A program made the translations under genes and the position numbers. From NCBI GenBank assembly GCA_946545645.1, contig CAMNNQ010000161.1, positions 116,752-180,751 on the forward strand: a DNA stretch of 64,000 nt, written 5' to 3'. Positions 20,259-30,727 of the stretch are shown piece by piece. Under the pieces are notes generated by a model that saw nothing but the letters and a program-made list of their open reading frames with translations, had not been told where the DNA came from and searched no databases. The first letter of the stretch is position 1. The number at the start of each line of letters is the position of its first letter. The DNA is from an uncultured Clostridia bacterium (lineage in GTDB: Bacteria > Bacillota > Clostridia > Oscillospirales > Ruminococcaceae).

Positions 20259-21491
20259 TCATTTCTGATAGAATTCTTTTAAGCGCGCTCTTTCTTCCTC
20301 CGCTCTGTCATTTCCGAAGAAACTGTTATAAGAAAACATAGCAGCACCATCGCATAAATCCAACGCATCAGCCGCCTGTCTGACAACGATACCTTTATCA
20401 TATATGAATTCATCCTCGGTCATTATCTTATAAGCACCTATACCGATCACCAACTTTTTATTTGACCTGCAGCACATTTCAGACCATACCTTCAAAGTTT
20501 CTGAATATGGCTTATACTTATTATTATATCCGAAATAGATCTGAGGGACAATATAATCGCAGAAACCATCCTCACTGCACCAGCGCTTTACATCAGCGAA
20601 TAGATAATAATAATTGTTTTCTATATTGCCCTGCGGAGCAATACCGAATTCTACAAGGCTGTTTTCTTCTTTGACAGCACGATAGAGCTGGGATACCATT
20701 TCAGAGCAATTCTCTGTTCTCCATTCCGAGAGAGACTTGTCAACATTATGTTCAATATAGATTCCAGAATCAAAGAAAGGTTCATTTGTCGGATAGAAAT
20801 AGTCATCGATATGGATCCCGTCGACATCGTATCCTCTAACTATCTCTGCTACACCGTCGGCAATTAACTGTCTGATCTCCGTGACAGCCGGATTGAGCCA
20901 ATAATGCCCCGTCTTTTCTACATAAACAACATACTCATCATATCTCTTCGGGTCTGAGAGCCATTCCCCGATCAGAGTTCCTTCCGAGACTGTATTGATA
21001 TACTGCTTTGTCTCGCATCTCAGGGGGTTTATCCAGGCATGGAAAGATAGCTTGTATGAATGTGCTATCTCGACCATACAGCTTAATGCATCAAACGATT
21101 TTCCATTAAACGCTTTTGACTGTCCGTAATACTCTGAAGGATAAAAAGAATCGGAAAATGTCCTGACATGAGCAAACACAGTATTAAACCCGATATCGCA
21201 GCAGTTTTTGCAGATCTTATCAAATTCCTTACGAAATGTATCTTCACCGTTGCCAATTATAGGAGCAAGCTCCAGATATGAGACCCAAACTGCCTTCACC
21301 CTATTATAGTTAAGAGCTTCATATTTCTGCTCTTTCTGAATGCTCTTTTCTGAGACATACTCCTGACCGATACCAGATGGTCTTGGCGAACACATCATCA
21401 ATACCGGCTTGTCCTTCCTATCAGCGCATGATGACAACATCAGAACAGCAATAACGAACAGAACGATCCTTTTCATAACGATCCTCCTCAT
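20259..21491 (-). CDS. glycosyl hydrolase-like family 10 lipoprotein (UPF0748/YngK-like)
   Basis: lipobox LSSC; RVKAVWVSYLELAP, DGIHIDDYFYP, DYIVPQIYFG. Confidence 0.88.
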   Translation of the reverse strand: MRRIVMKRIVLFVIAVLMLSSCADRKDKPVLMMCSPRPSGIGQEYVSEKSIQKEQKYEALNYNRVKAVWVSYLELAPIIGNGEDTFRKEFDKICKNCCDIGFNTVFAHVRTFSDSFYPSEYYGQSKAFNGKSFDALSCMVEIAHSYKLSFHAWINPLRCETKQYINTVSEGTLIGEWLSDPKRYDEYVVYVEKTGHYWLNPAVTEIRQLIADGVAEIVRGYDVDGIHIDDYFYPTNEPFFDSGIYIEHNVDKSLSEWRTENCSEMVSQLYRAVKEENSLVEFGIAPQGNIENNYYYLFADVKRWCSEDGFCDYIVPQIYFGYNNKYKPYSETLKVWSEMCCRSNKKLVIGIGAYKIMTEDEFIYDKGIVVRQAADALDLCDGAAMFSYNSFFGNDRAEEERARLKEFYQK

Positions 21492-21586
21492 TTATACGAT
21501 CTGAGACCGAAAAACCGGTTCAATAGATTATACAACCAAAGAGGATAAAATATGCGCTTTGTCAGAAACAAAGCGCATAAAGAGAA

Positions 21587-22855
21587 TTATTTTTCAATGT
21601 ATTTATCCATAATACCGCAAAAATCAAAGGTGCGGAAATAATCAGAAGGTGTTTCTGCACGTCTTATCATCTTGACACTGCCGTCCTCACAGAGAAGAAG
21701 CTCGGCAGAACGGAGCTTACCGTTATAATTGTATCCCATCGAGAAACCGTGAGCACCGGTATCATGGATAACAAGGATATCTCCGATATCAATCTCCGGG
21801 AGCATCCTGTCTATGGCAAATTTATCGTTGTTCTCACAAAGGCCTCCGGTGACATCATATTTATGATCACAAGCAGCATTTTCTTTCCCAAGAACTGTTA
21901 TGTGATGATAGGAACCGTACATAGCCGGTCTCATAAGGTTACAAGCACAAGCATCGCAGCCGATATATTCCTTATAAATATGCTTCTGGTGGATACATTT
22001 AGTTACAAGATGTCCGTAAGGAGCCAGCATATATCTTCCGAGCTCTGTGAATATCGAAACATCACCCATTCCGGCAGGTACAAGGACTTCATCAAAAGCC
22101 TTATGCACACCCTCTCCAATAGCTATAATATCATTTTCAGGCTTGCCCGGCTCGTATGTAACACCAACGCCGCCGGAAAGATTAACAAACTTAATATCAG
22201 CACCGGTAAGATCTCTAAGCTCAACTGCAAGCTCAAAGAGGATTCTGGCCAGCTTGGGATAATAAGCATTTGTTACAGTATTAGAGGCAAGAAATGCGTG
22301 GATACCGAAGTGTTTAACGCCTTTGGATCTAAGAATCCTGAAGCCTTCAATGATCTGCTCTTTTGTAAAGCCGTATTTAGCATCGCCGGGATCATCCATT
22401 ATTCTGTTTTCCAGCTCAAAATGACCGCCGGGATTAAAACGGCAGAAAACAGTTTCAGGAAGCCCGCAGAGGTTTTCAAGGAATTCGATGTGAGTAATAT
22501 CATCGAGATTTATATAGGCTCCAAGATCAAAAGCTTTCTGCATATCCTCTTTTGGAGTAACATTAGATGAAAACATAATGTCGCTCCCAGAGAAACCGCA
22601 GCACTCGCTCATCATAAGCTCAGTCAGCGAAGAACAGTCAACGCCGCATCCCTCTTCTTTCAGGATCTTCAGTATATATGGATTTGGTGTAGCCTTGACA
22701 GCAAAATACTCTCTGAAACCTTTATTCCAGGAAAAAGCCTTAAAAAGCTTCCTTGCATTTTCTCTTATTCCTTTTTCATCGTAGATATGAAAAGGAGTCG
22801 GGTATTTTTCTATGATCTCTTCCGCTTGCTTCTTGTTGATAAACGGTATTTTCAT
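21587..22855 (-). CDS. lysA: diaminopimelate decarboxylase-like PLP enzyme
   Basis: YFAVKATPNPYILKIL PLP-lysine region, GGVGVTYEP, CDACACNLMRPAMYG. Confidence 0.88.
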   Translation of the reverse strand: MKIPFINKKQAEEIIEKYPTPFHIYDEKGIRENARKLFKAFSWNKGFREYFAVKATPNPYILKILKEEGCGVDCSSLTELMMSECCGFSGSDIMFSSNVTPKEDMQKAFDLGAYINLDDITHIEFLENLCGLPETVFCRFNPGGHFELENRIMDDPGDAKYGFTKEQIIEGFRILRSKGVKHFGIHAFLASNTVTNAYYPKLARILFELAVELRDLTGADIKFVNLSGGVGVTYEPGKPENDIIAIGEGVHKAFDEVLVPAGMGDVSIFTELGRYMLAPYGHLVTKCIHQKHIYKEYIGCDACACNLMRPAMYGSYHHITVLGKENAACDHKYDVTGGLCENNDKFAIDRMLPEIDIGDILVIHDTGAHGFSMGYNYNGKLRSAELLLCEDGSVKMIRRAETPSDYFRTFDFCGIMDKYIEK

Positions 22856-23041
22856 AATATCATTCCTTCCGACAAAAAAGATATTATTATAATAGCACTT
22901 TTGATCATATAAGTCAAGAGAGCTTGGGCAAAATTAACAAAAAGTACAATAAAATGAATTTTTGAAATCTCAATTATTCATTTTCATTAGATTTATATCA
23001 GATTGTCTTCAAAAGATCCTGAAAATAAAAGAACAGTGCTA

Positions 23042-23070
23042 TTGACTTGCAAGACATTTAATGATATAAT
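23042..23070 (+). promoter_or_regulatory. sigma-A promoter TTGACT-17-TATAAT
   Basis: boxes at 23042-23047 and 23065-23070. Confidence 0.6.
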
Positions 23071-23091
23071 TGGTTTATGGAGGATAATACT

Positions 23092-23814
23092 ATGAAGATA
23101 GATTTCCATTCGCATATACTGCCTAAGATCGATGATGGTTCCAGAAGCATCGAAGAATCTGTTGAATTGCTGGATATGATGGCCGAAGACGGAGTCGACA
23201 TTGTCTGCGCAACACCGCATTTTTACAGCCATAAGATCAGCATCGACGGCTTCATCAACCGTCGGAATGAAGCTTATGAAACGCTGAAGCCGTATATAAA
23301 GCCCGAGCATCCGAAGATCCTTCTTGGTTCAGAGGTGCTTTATAATCACTCCTTAATAAGCTGTGAAGACATTAACAAGCTCTGCCTTGAAGGAACTGAT
23401 TATTTGTTATGGGAAATGCCCTACACAAAAATCACCAGCGGTATCGTCGATGACACTGAAATGCTTGCCGGGAGCAACAAAATAAAGCTGATGATCGCAC
23501 ATATCGAACGTTATCTGAACTTTACTTCCTACGATGAGCTTGCTTCACTTATGAGCCTCGATGTTATTGGCCAGATAAATGCCGTTTCCCTTACAAGATT
23601 TTCCGGCAGAAGGCTCTGCAAAAAGCTGTTCGCTGACAGCTTCGTTTATATTCTCGGAACAGATTATCATCGTCCAAGTTCAGATCATGTTCTCCTCGGA
23701 GAAGCAGAAAACATCCTTAAAAAGAAATTTGATGAACGCATGATCGGAAGGATCGCTGAGAACGGAAGCAAGATTCTCGAAAATAAGCCAATTTATGATC
23801 TGAAAGCACTTTGA
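23092..23814 (+). CDS. CpsB/CapC-type PHP tyrosine-protein phosphatase
   Basis: MKIDFHSHILPKIDDGSRS; start moved from tracked 23077 because GGAGGA precedes 23092 and 23077 is at the predicted TSS. Confidence 0.87.
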   Translation: MKIDFHSHILPKIDDGSRSIEESVELLDMMAEDGVDIVCATPHFYSHKISIDGFINRRNEAYETLKPYIKPEHPKILLGSEVLYNHSLISCEDINKLCLEGTDYLLWEMPYTKITSGIVDDTEMLAGSNKIKLMIAHIERYLNFTSYDELASLMSLDVIGQINAVSLTRFSGRRLCKKLFADSFVYILGTDYHRPSSDHVLLGEAENILKKKFDERMIGRIAENGSKILENKPIYDLKAL

Positions 23815-23833
23815 TACTCGTAGAAAATTGCTA

Positions 23834-23862
23834 TTGACAAATTACGACAAGTATAGTATAAT
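23834..23862 (+). promoter_or_regulatory. sigma-A promoter for metK leader
   Basis: TTGACA-17-TATAAT. Confidence 0.75.
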
Positions 23863-23884
23863 AACAATGTTATAATTTAATACC

Positions 23885-23985
23885 TTATCAAGAGTGGCTG
23901 AGGGACAGGTCCTATGACGCCCGGCAACCTGATCTGATGATCAAGGTGCTAATTCCTGCGGTATTATTCCGAGAGATGAGGAAAT
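23885..23985 (+). promoter_or_regulatory. SAM-I (S-box) riboswitch
   Basis: TTATCAAGAGTGGCTGAGGGACAGGTCCTATGACGCCCGGCAACCT ... AAGGTGCTAATTCC ... GAGAGATGAGG upstream of metK. Confidence 0.97.
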
Positions 23986-23995
23986 TCGATTTTCA

Positions 23996-24031
23996 GGCGT
24001 TTCGGAATAGAAGCGCCTTTTATTTTTCCTT
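23996..24031 (+). terminator. S-box expression-platform terminator
   Basis: AGGCGTTTC-GGAATA-GAAGCGCCT followed by TTTATTTTT. Confidence 0.85.
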
Positions 24032-24095
24032 CGGTATTGATTATAACAGATATATAATATCATACCGCAGCTAAGCTGCATAGAAGGAGGACACC

Positions 24096-25268
24096 ATGTC
24101 TAAATATCTTTTTACATCAGAGTCGGTCACAGAAGGTCATCCTGATAAAATCTGCGACCAGATATCAGATGCGATCCTTGATGCGATGCTTGCACAGGAT
24201 CCAATGTCAAGGGTCGCTTGCGAAACCGTTACAACTACCGGAATGGTAATGTGTATGGGGGAGATCACAACAAAAGCAAGCGTTGATATCCCGCAGATCG
24301 TCAGGGACACTGTTGTCGGTATCGGCTATGACAGGGCCAAGTACGGGTTCGACGGACATACCTGCGCTGTTATGACAACTATCGATAAACAGTCTCCTGA
24401 TATTGCTATGGGCGTAGATAATGCGCTGGAAGGCAGAGAGAATAATGCTTTTGACACCGGAGCCGGAGATCAGGGTATAATGTTCGGTTTTGCTTGTGAT
24501 GAGACACCTGAACTTATGCCTATGCCTATCTCCCTGGCACACAAGCTGGCTATCAAACTGACAGAAGTAAGAAAGAACGGCACATTACCCTATCTCAGAC
24601 CGGACGGCAAAACTCAGGTCACTGTTGAATACGTTGACGGCAAGCCCTCAAGGATCGATGCTGTTGTTGTTTCTTCTCAGCATGATGAGAACACACCCCT
24701 TGAAAAGATCAGAGAGGATATTATCTCGAAAGTAATTAAAACCGTTATCCCTCCCGAACTCCTTGACGATAATACAACATATTATGTAAATCCTACAGGA
24801 CGTTTTGTTGTTGGCGGACCACAGGGCGACAGCGGCCTGACAGGCAGAAAGATCATAGTTGATACTTACGGCGGTTACGCACGCCACGGCGGCGGCGCAT
24901 TCTCCGGCAAAGATCCCACAAAAGTAGATCGCTCTGCAAGCTATGCTGCTCGATATATCGCCAAAAACATTGTAGCTGCCGGTCTTGCTTCTAAATGCGA
25001 AGTCGAGCTCGCATATGCGATCGGTGTTGCCCACCCTGTTTCCATTCTTGTCGATAGCTTCGGGACAGGAAAAGTCAGTGACGAAAAACTCGCTGATGCT
25101 GTAAAGAAAGTCTTTGATCTGCGTCCTGCTGCAATAATCCGCGATCTTGATCTCAGGAAGCCGCAGTATAAGCAGCTTGCAGCTTACGGACATATTGGCC
25201 GTGAAGATCTGGGTGTTGCTTGGGAAAAGACCGACAGAGTTGATACTCTGCTGGAAGCTGTTAAGTAA
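24096..25268 (+). CDS. metK: S-adenosylmethionine synthetase
   Basis: [47 protein letters not shown]. Confidence 0.99.
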   Translation: MSKYLFTSESVTEGHPDKICDQISDAILDAMLAQDPMSRVACETVTTTGMVMCMGEITTKASVDIPQIVRDTVVGIGYDRAKYGFDGHTCAVMTTIDKQSPDIAMGVDNALEGRENNAFDTGAGDQGIMFGFACDETPELMPMPISLAHKLAIKLTEVRKNGTLPYLRPDGKTQVTVEYVDGKPSRIDAVVVSSQHDENTPLEKIREDIISKVIKTVIPPELLDDNTTYYVNPTGRFVVGGPQGDSGLTGRKIIVDTYGGYARHGGGAFSGKDPTKVDRSASYAARYIAKNIVAAGLASKCEVELAYAIGVAHPVSILVDSFGTGKVSDEKLADAVKKVFDLRPAAIIRDLDLRKPQYKQLAAYGHIGREDLGVAWEKTDRVDTLLEAVK

Positions 25269-25282
25269 CATCGTAATAACAA

Positions 25283-25325
25283 AGAGGCTGTTGCAAACTG
25301 AAGAAATCAGTTTGCAACAGCCTCT
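25283..25325. terminator. bidirectional terminator between metK and ribU
   Basis: perfect 18-bp stem AGAGGCTGTTGCAAACTG / CAGTTTGCAACAGCCTCT. Confidence 0.9.
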
Positions 25326-25342
25326 GTTTTTCTATAAGAAGA

Positions 25343-26047
25343 TCACTTTTTAACAAACTCAAAAGAAGAGCCGTCAAACAGTATGAAAATAAGAACAACT
25401 GAAGCGGCAGCTATCAGGACAGCAACAACAAGACCGAGAATCGATTTTTTTGACACAGAAAAGCTTGTTGAGCTCTTCGGGAGCATACCTGTAGCCCTGA
25501 GTGCCTGTGCAAGAGGCTTGTAAAGAATAAATGCAACAGCAGCATTGAGCATACCCTTGATAACATTGAAAGGCAAAAGCAGCTTAGGAATCATTCCTGC
25601 AACAGTCTTCATATCGGTATGAGTGTAGATCGGCGTGATAAGAATATTCATAATAAGCATAACAGCCGTCATACTGAATACCGCGGCAACAAGACCGATG
25701 ACTGCTCCTTTATATGTCTTGTTGAACTTATAAATGAGCGAAGCAGTTACAGCGAAAGAAGCGCTGCCGGCAAAATTCATCAGTGCGCCCCAGAATCCGG
25801 TATCGGAAATGGTAATGAGCTCAAGCAGCGTTTCTGCCAATGCAACAGCAACGGCAGCTAACGGTCCGAAGATGAAACCGGACATCGTAATAAAGACATC
25901 CTTGAATTCAAGCGTCAGAAACTGTACCTTAATCCTGAATACGAACAAGCAGACATAGCCGAGAGCAATGAACATCGAAAGGATGGTCATCTTTTTTACG
26001 TTGAAACGGTTACTGCCGTTATTAGCAGAAACAGATTTTACAGACAT
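25343..26047 (-). CDS. ribU: ECF transporter S component, riboflavin (RibU)
   Basis: multi-TM ECF S-component-like protein; FMN riboswitch immediately upstream. Confidence 0.85.
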   Translation of the reverse strand: MSVKSVSANNGSNRFNVKKMTILSMFIALGYVCLFVFRIKVQFLTLEFKDVFITMSGFIFGPLAAVAVALAETLLELITISDTGFWGALMNFAGSASFAVTASLIYKFNKTYKGAVIGLVAAVFSMTAVMLIMNILITPIYTHTDMKTVAGMIPKLLLPFNVIKGMLNAAVAFILYKPLAQALRATGMLPKSSTSFSVSKKSILGLVVAVLIAAASVVLIFILFDGSSFEFVKK

Positions 26048-26100
26048 TGTTTATTCCTCCAATAATAAAATTATTAGGAGAAACAGCGGGAAAATGAAAA

Positions 26101-26121
26101 GCCCCCGAACTAAACGGGGGC
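26101..26121 (-). terminator. FMN riboswitch expression-platform terminator
   Basis: minus strand GCCCCCGTTTAGTTCGGGGGC followed by TTTTC. Confidence 0.8.
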
Positions 26122-26139
26122 TTATGTTCCATAAAGAAC

Positions 26140-26250
26140 CGTCGTTTCTTCCATCCGGACTTTTACCGTCGGTATCGGAATTTCACCGATTCAGCGCATT
26201 TCTGCGGTCGAGGACTATAACCTCCGGTGTGGACTTTCACCACCCCTGAA
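26140..26250 (-). promoter_or_regulatory. FMN riboswitch (RFN element)
   Basis: minus strand AGGGGTGGTGAAAGTCCACACCGGAGGTTATAGTCC...GAATCGGTGAAATTCCGATACCGACGGTAAAAGTCCGGATGGAAGAA. Confidence 0.97.
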
Positions 26251-26279
26251 ACTTTAAAATTATTAAGTTTAGACTAAGA

Positions 26280-26699
26280 TCATTCTTCAGACTCGTCATC
26301 AAAATCGAACTCGAGATTTTCACCGCAGTTAGGGCAATCGATCGAGCCATCCTTGATGATCGCTTCATTGAGCATTATGGTGTCGCCGCAGCTAGGGCAA
26401 ACGCACTCATACATGGCATCCTCAAAGTCATCATCATCGTCGTCATAATCTTCGTCTTCATCATCATACTCGTCGTCATCTTCATAAAGATCATCTTCGA
26501 GCTCACCTAGATCCTGATCAATAGCATCGATAAGCTCAACAGCCTCATCGACCTCTACTGCAAGATCCTCAACTGAACCGGCGATCTCGTCAAGAACATC
26601 GGCAATGACCTTCAGGACTTTGCCCTGATCGGTACTATCGTCGATCTTGAGACCGTCCATCAGACCTTTGAGATAAGCAACTTTACTTTTAAGCTCCAT
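26280..26699 (-). CDS. CD1247 N-terminal domain-like protein with acidic linker and zinc ribbon
   Basis: KVAYLKGLMDGLKIDDSTDQGKVL; Asp/Glu-rich linker; CPSCGD...CPNCGE. Confidence 0.8.
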   Translation of the reverse strand: MELKSKVAYLKGLMDGLKIDDSTDQGKVLKVIADVLDEIAGSVEDLAVEVDEAVELIDAIDQDLGELEDDLYEDDDEYDDEDEDYDDDDDDFEDAMYECVCPSCGDTIMLNEAIIKDGSIDCPNCGENLEFDFDDESEE

Positions 26700-26723
26700 A
26701 ATTATCCTCCTTCAGTGAGAATA

Positions 26724-27281
26724 TCAAGCACGCTCCATATACTCACAGGTACGAGTATCGATCCTGATCTTATCACCGATATTGATAAAGAGCGGGACCT
26801 TTATCTCAGCACCTGTTTCAACAGTTGCAGGCTTGGTAGCATTTGTAGCGGTATTTCCGGCAAGACCGGGCTCTGTCTCTGTTACTTCAAGATCAACAAA
26901 GAAGGGAGGCTCAACACCGAATACCTTGCCTTTATAGGAAAGGATCTTGCAGACCATGTTCTCCTTGACAAATTTGAAGTTATCAGAAAGCTCGTGAGCA
27001 TTAACAGGAACAAGCTCATAGCTCTCAGGATCCATAAAGTAATAGAGATCTCCGTCGTTATAGGAATACTCCATGTCTTTTCTCTCAACAAATGCTGTCG
27101 GGAACTTGGCGGTCGGGTTATAAGTCTTTTCAATAACGGAACCGGAAATAACATTCTTTACCTTTGCTCTTACAAATGCAGCGCCTTTTCCGGGCTTAAC
27201 GTGCTGGAATTCAACGATCTGCATTACATTTCCGTCCTCCTCAAATGTAACACCGTTTCTGAAATCGCCGGCAGTGATCAT
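26724..27281 (-). CDS. efp: elongation factor P
   Basis: [38 protein letters not shown]; internal start within tracked ORF. Confidence 0.98.
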   Translation of the reverse strand: MITAGDFRNGVTFEEDGNVMQIVEFQHVKPGKGAAFVRAKVKNVISGSVIEKTYNPTAKFPTAFVERKDMEYSYNDGDLYYFMDPESYELVPVNAHELSDNFKFVKENMVCKILSYKGKVFGVEPPFFVDLEVTETEPGLAGNTATNATKPATVETGAEIKVPLFINIGDKIRIDTRTCEYMERA

Positions 27282-27441
27282 AAATAATACCTCCATTAAA
27301 ATATTATGCCGCTAGATAGGCAAGCGATACTTTTTTATATACAAAAATACCCTTATAGTTATTTTACCTTATTTCGAGAGATTTTTCAAGTGTTTTAACA
27401 GTATTTTGCGTTACATTCATAATTTATTTACATTAAGCCCT

Positions 27442-28524
27442 TCAAATAACAATTAGTTCTTTGGGAGATTCGGTCATATTAAAGCAGCCATCTTCCCTTA
27501 CAACTACGAAATCTTCGATCCTGACACCGAACTTCTCAGGGAGATAGATACCGGGCTCGACAGTAACGACCATATCAGCCTGCAAGATATCCTCGCTTAC
27601 AGGTGAAGCAAAGGGCAGTTCATGTATATCCATCCCGACACCGTGACCGAGCGAATGACCGAAGCACTGACCGTATCCTGCATCTGTGATCATCTTTCTT
27701 GCGACTGCGTCAAGCTCAGAAGCCTTTATACCTTCTTTTACGGCATCCAAAGCCGCAAGCTGGGCTTTAAGAACAGTATCATAGACCGTCCTCATCTCTT
27801 CTGTCGGCTCACCAAAGCACACAGTTCTTGTCATATCGCTATGGTAGCCGTTTACAACGGCACCGTAATCCATAAGTACAAAGTCTCCGGACTTGACGGT
27901 GTCATAACCCGGTACTCCGTGCGGCATAGAGGTATTCTTTCCAGTAAGCGCGATAGTATCGAAAGAAAGAGCCTCGGCGCCATTGAGAAGCATATAGTTA
28001 TCAAGCTCAAGCTGTATCATTTTCTCGGTAACTCCGGGAATTTTGATATATTCAAGGATATGATCAAAGGCTTTCTCAGCTATACGCTGCGCCGCGATCA
28101 TGGACTCTATCTCCTCGCCTCGTTTGATAGATCTAATTGAACGGATAGTATCAGCCAGTTCATCAGAGCTGTCAACTTCGCAGGGCAGTTTTTCAAGATA
28201 ATTATTTAGCTGAGATACAGTAGTTTTGGAAGCATCTACAGAGACCTTTACAACCTCATGCTTTTCAATAAGCTCATTGATCTGCTCATATAGCTTCTTC
28301 TGTAAAATGACCTCGCAGGAAGTAACGGTTTTACGAGCTTTTTCAATATATCTACCGTCGATGATTAAATAGGCAGCATCTCCGAAAACGACAAGGGTCC
28401 CGGCGCTGGAACGCATACCTGTAAAATACCTTCTGTCGGTATCGTCAGTAATAACTGCACAATCGGTAAATGTACCGATCTCACTCATAAGCATATAGAG
28501 CGGCGAAAGATCACACATCTGCAT
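27442..28524 (-). CDS. Xaa-Pro aminopeptidase (M24)
   Basis: GHSLGHGVGMDIHELPF, MVVTVEPGIYLP, DYGAVVNGYHSDMTRT. Confidence 0.93.
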   Translation of the reverse strand: MQMCDLSPLYMLMSEIGTFTDCAVITDDTDRRYFTGMRSSAGTLVVFGDAAYLIIDGRYIEKARKTVTSCEVILQKKLYEQINELIEKHEVVKVSVDASKTTVSQLNNYLEKLPCEVDSSDELADTIRSIRSIKRGEEIESMIAAQRIAEKAFDHILEYIKIPGVTEKMIQLELDNYMLLNGAEALSFDTIALTGKNTSMPHGVPGYDTVKSGDFVLMDYGAVVNGYHSDMTRTVCFGEPTEEMRTVYDTVLKAQLAALDAVKEGIKASELDAVARKMITDAGYGQCFGHSLGHGVGMDIHELPFASPVSEDILQADMVVTVEPGIYLPEKFGVRIEDFVVVREDGCFNMTESPKELIVI

Positions 28525-28963
28525 TCTCCTCTTTCAGCATTTTATGTAACGCTTCAACAGCCAGGATATAGCTTTCTTTACCAAATCCAATGATCTGCCC
28601 GACACAGACCGGAGCTATAACAGATCTGTTCCTGAATTCGTCTCTGGCATGGATATTGCTGAGATGGACTTCAATGACCGGGACCTTTATAGCGGCAATT
28701 GCATCACGAATAGCATAGCTGTAATGTGTATACGCTCCTGCATTAAGGATTATACCATTATAATTCTTTCTTGCAACATGGAGCTGATCTATGATCTCTC
28801 CCTCATGATTGGACTGAAAGATCTCGCAATACATACCGCAGTTCAGGGCATATTCGGTAATCTCGGAATTGATGCTGTCAAAGGTATCGGTCCCATAGAT
28901 CCCGGGCTCTCTTTCTCCGAGAAGGTTCAGGTTCGGGCCATGGATAACAAGTATCTTTTTCAT
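28511..28963 (-). CDS. aroQ: type II 3-dehydroquinate dehydratase
   Basis: IHGPNLNLLGEREPGIYG, NAGAYTHYSYAI, EVHLSNIHARDEFR. Confidence 0.97.
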   Translation of the reverse strand: MKKILVIHGPNLNLLGEREPGIYGTDTFDSINSEITEYALNCGMYCEIFQSNHEGEIIDQLHVARKNYNGIILNAGAYTHYSYAIRDAIAAIKVPVIEVHLSNIHARDEFRNRSVIAPVCVGQIIGFGKESYILAVEALHKMLKEENADV

Positions 28964-29829
28964 TATTTTTCCTCCTGTCTGAATTTGTTATAGCAGCGCT
29001 TCATAACAAGCGCATCTTCTGTCTGTGTCCCGGCACTCTCGCATATAATAACCGGAGAAAGATCCTTTTTAGCGATAAGCTCCATAAGCATCAGATGATC
29101 AGGGCCGAAGCTGTCCCCTTCAACAAAAGTCAGATGGCGCTTTTCCCCTCCCGGAACAGTATATTCGATCTTAGAAAAATGGCTGTGAAAACATTTGAGT
29201 CTGTCAGAACCCAGCTTGTTTTCGATCGCTTCAAAAATGGATTCGTAATCGGATTTGCTTTTTATCCCTCCGAATGTCCTGGCATTCAGATGTCCGAAAT
29301 CTATGCAGGGCAAAAAGCTGTCATCCAGACAGCACAATTCAAGCACTTCTTGAAGATCTCCGAGTTGATTGACTTTACCCATTGTTTCCGGACAAAAATG
29401 AATATGCCCGAAACCAAGGCCGAGTGCTTTTTCTCTAGCGCGAATCAAGGTATCTTTAGCCAATATCAATGCTTCATTTCTAGAAATTTTTGAGCACGAG
29501 CCGCTGTGGATAACTATCCTGTCAGCTCCGAGCATATCTGCTGCCTCACAGGACTCTATGATATAATCGATGCTCTTATCTCTCTTTTCAGGCTCAATAC
29601 TTGAAAGAGATATGAAGTATGGAGCATGCAAAGATAGAGTAATACCGCATATTTCAGCTTTGCTTTTAAGAGAAGCAGCCATGTCTTTGCTGACTCTGAC
29701 TCCCCTCCCGCACTGGTATTCATAATGATCGAGTCCGATATTCTTCAAATATTCAGGCGCAAAAACAGTAGAACGGTATTTTGCAGAAAAGCTGTCTGAA
29801 TTTCCTGCCGGGCCGAACCGAGCTGTCAT
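28963..29829 (-). CDS. TIM-barrel protein, endonuclease IV-like
   Basis: HAPY, HSG, PETMG, DFGHLNAR, HSHFSKIE, CESAG metal-ligand pattern. Confidence 0.82.
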   Translation of the reverse strand: MTARFGPAGNSDSFSAKYRSTVFAPEYLKNIGLDHYEYQCGRGVRVSKDMAASLKSKAEICGITLSLHAPYFISLSSIEPEKRDKSIDYIIESCEAADMLGADRIVIHSGSCSKISRNEALILAKDTLIRAREKALGLGFGHIHFCPETMGKVNQLGDLQEVLELCCLDDSFLPCIDFGHLNARTFGGIKSKSDYESIFEAIENKLGSDRLKCFHSHFSKIEYTVPGGEKRHLTFVEGDSFGPDHLMLMELIAKKDLSPVIICESAGTQTEDALVMKRCYNKFRQEEK

Positions 29830-30320
29830 TTGAAAACACGCTCCTTCTTCGGCAGAAATGGTTTCTCGCAGGCTCTTTTGAATCTGAAAGGAAGACTTGT
29901 TTCCGCCTCAATAGGGAACACAAAAATCGAGCGGATGCCTTTCAGGTTCGACCCAAGAACATCTGTAAAGATCTGATCTCCGACCGCCGCAACTTCCCTG
30001 TTTGTGAGGCCCATTCTCGTGACAGCCCTACTGTAACCAAATGTCAGCGGCTTTTTGCCATCGCATTCAAAATCCAATCCGAGCTGTTCTGCAAAGGGTC
30101 TTACTCTGGGAGGATGATTGTTTGAAACGATCATAAGCCTGATCCCGGCCCTTTTCATCCTATCCAGCCACTCCAAAGAAGAGCTCGGCGGGATGGGATT
30201 ATTATGTGTAGTCAAAGTATTGTCAAGATCAAGGATCAGCCCTTTTATCCCTTTTCGCCTCAAGAATTGAGGGGTAATGTCCCCGACCTTATCAAAAACA
30301 TAAGTTGGCTTGAGAAACAT
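29826..30320 (-). CDS. YqeG family HAD IIIA-type phosphatase
   Basis: LILDLDNTLTTHN, VSNNH, AVGDQIFTDVLG. Confidence 0.93.
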   Translation of the reverse strand: MFLKPTYVFDKVGDITPQFLRRKGIKGLILDLDNTLTTHNNPIPPSSSLEWLDRMKRAGIRLMIVSNNHPPRVRPFAEQLGLDFECDGKKPLTFGYSRAVTRMGLTNREVAAVGDQIFTDVLGSNLKGIRSIFVFPIEAETSLPFRFKRACEKPFLPKKERVFK

Positions 30321-30340
30321 AATTTACTCCTTAAAAGAAA

Positions 30341-30363
30341 AGGCGGACAATCATTGCCCGCCT
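30341..30363 (-). terminator. rpsU terminator
   Basis: minus strand AGGCGGGCAATGATTGTCCGCCT followed by TTTCTTTT. Confidence 0.8.
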
Positions 30364-30374
30364 TTAGTTACATA

Positions 30375-30548
30375 TTAGTATTTGCGCTTACGAGCAGCTT
30401 CGGACTTCTTCTTGCGCTTTACCGAAGGCTTTTCATAGTGCTCTCTCTTACGGACCTCTGCAATAACGCCGTCTCTTACGCAGGATCTCTTAAATCTCTT
30501 AAGAGCGGTATCCAGAGTTTCGTTCTTTCCAACACGGATCTCAGCCAA
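30375..30548 (-). CDS. rpsU: 30S ribosomal protein S21
   Basis: hand translation from TTG: (M)[65 protein letters not shown] at 30562-30556; below ORF-track cutoff. Confidence 0.97.
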   Translation of the reverse strand: MAEIRVGKNETLDTALKRFKRSCVRDGVIAEVRKREHYEKPSVKRKKKSEAARKRKY

Positions 30549-30721
30549 AATTATTCCCTCCCTTTTACACCGTTGACAGAGGCAATATATCGGCTCAGCA
30601 AGGCTTTCGATGAATAGTGAAGGTAAGTCTGCAACGCAAACTATTACGACCCCAATGCCTGTTTACTCGGCTTGGTGCTCTGTCAATCCAGCCTTACTGA
30701 TACTAAGCCAATATGATTACA
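30549..30721 (-). promoter_or_regulatory. candidate structured, pseudoknotted rpsU leader RNA
   Basis: P1 30714-30701/30600-30587 plus 30695-30690/30605-30600; hairpin 30675-30669/30659-30652; crossing 9-bp helix 30686-30678/30581-30573. Confidence 0.65.
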
Positions 30722-30727
30722 ACTAAC

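Noticed and set aside
21749-22570. 273-aa plus-strand ORF
   Set aside because: Antisense to the lysA-like gene; composition artefact.
23077-23091. First ATG of the CpsB-like ORF as start codon
   Set aside because: It lies at the predicted transcription start and overlaps the ribosome-binding site; 23092 fits RBS spacing and family N-terminus (MKIDFHSH).
26400-26500. GAT/TCA-rich repetitive stretch
   Set aside because: It is the Asp/Glu-rich linker of the CD1247-like protein, not a DNA repeat element.
26715-27287. 190-aa plus-strand ORF opposite efp
   Set aside because: Same length as efp and fully antisense; efp is unambiguous.
30549-30721. rpsU leader as tmRNA, RNase P RNA, SRP RNA, T-box or a common riboswitch
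   Set aside because: No diagnostic consensus of those families recognised by eye; kept as an unassigned leader candidate.
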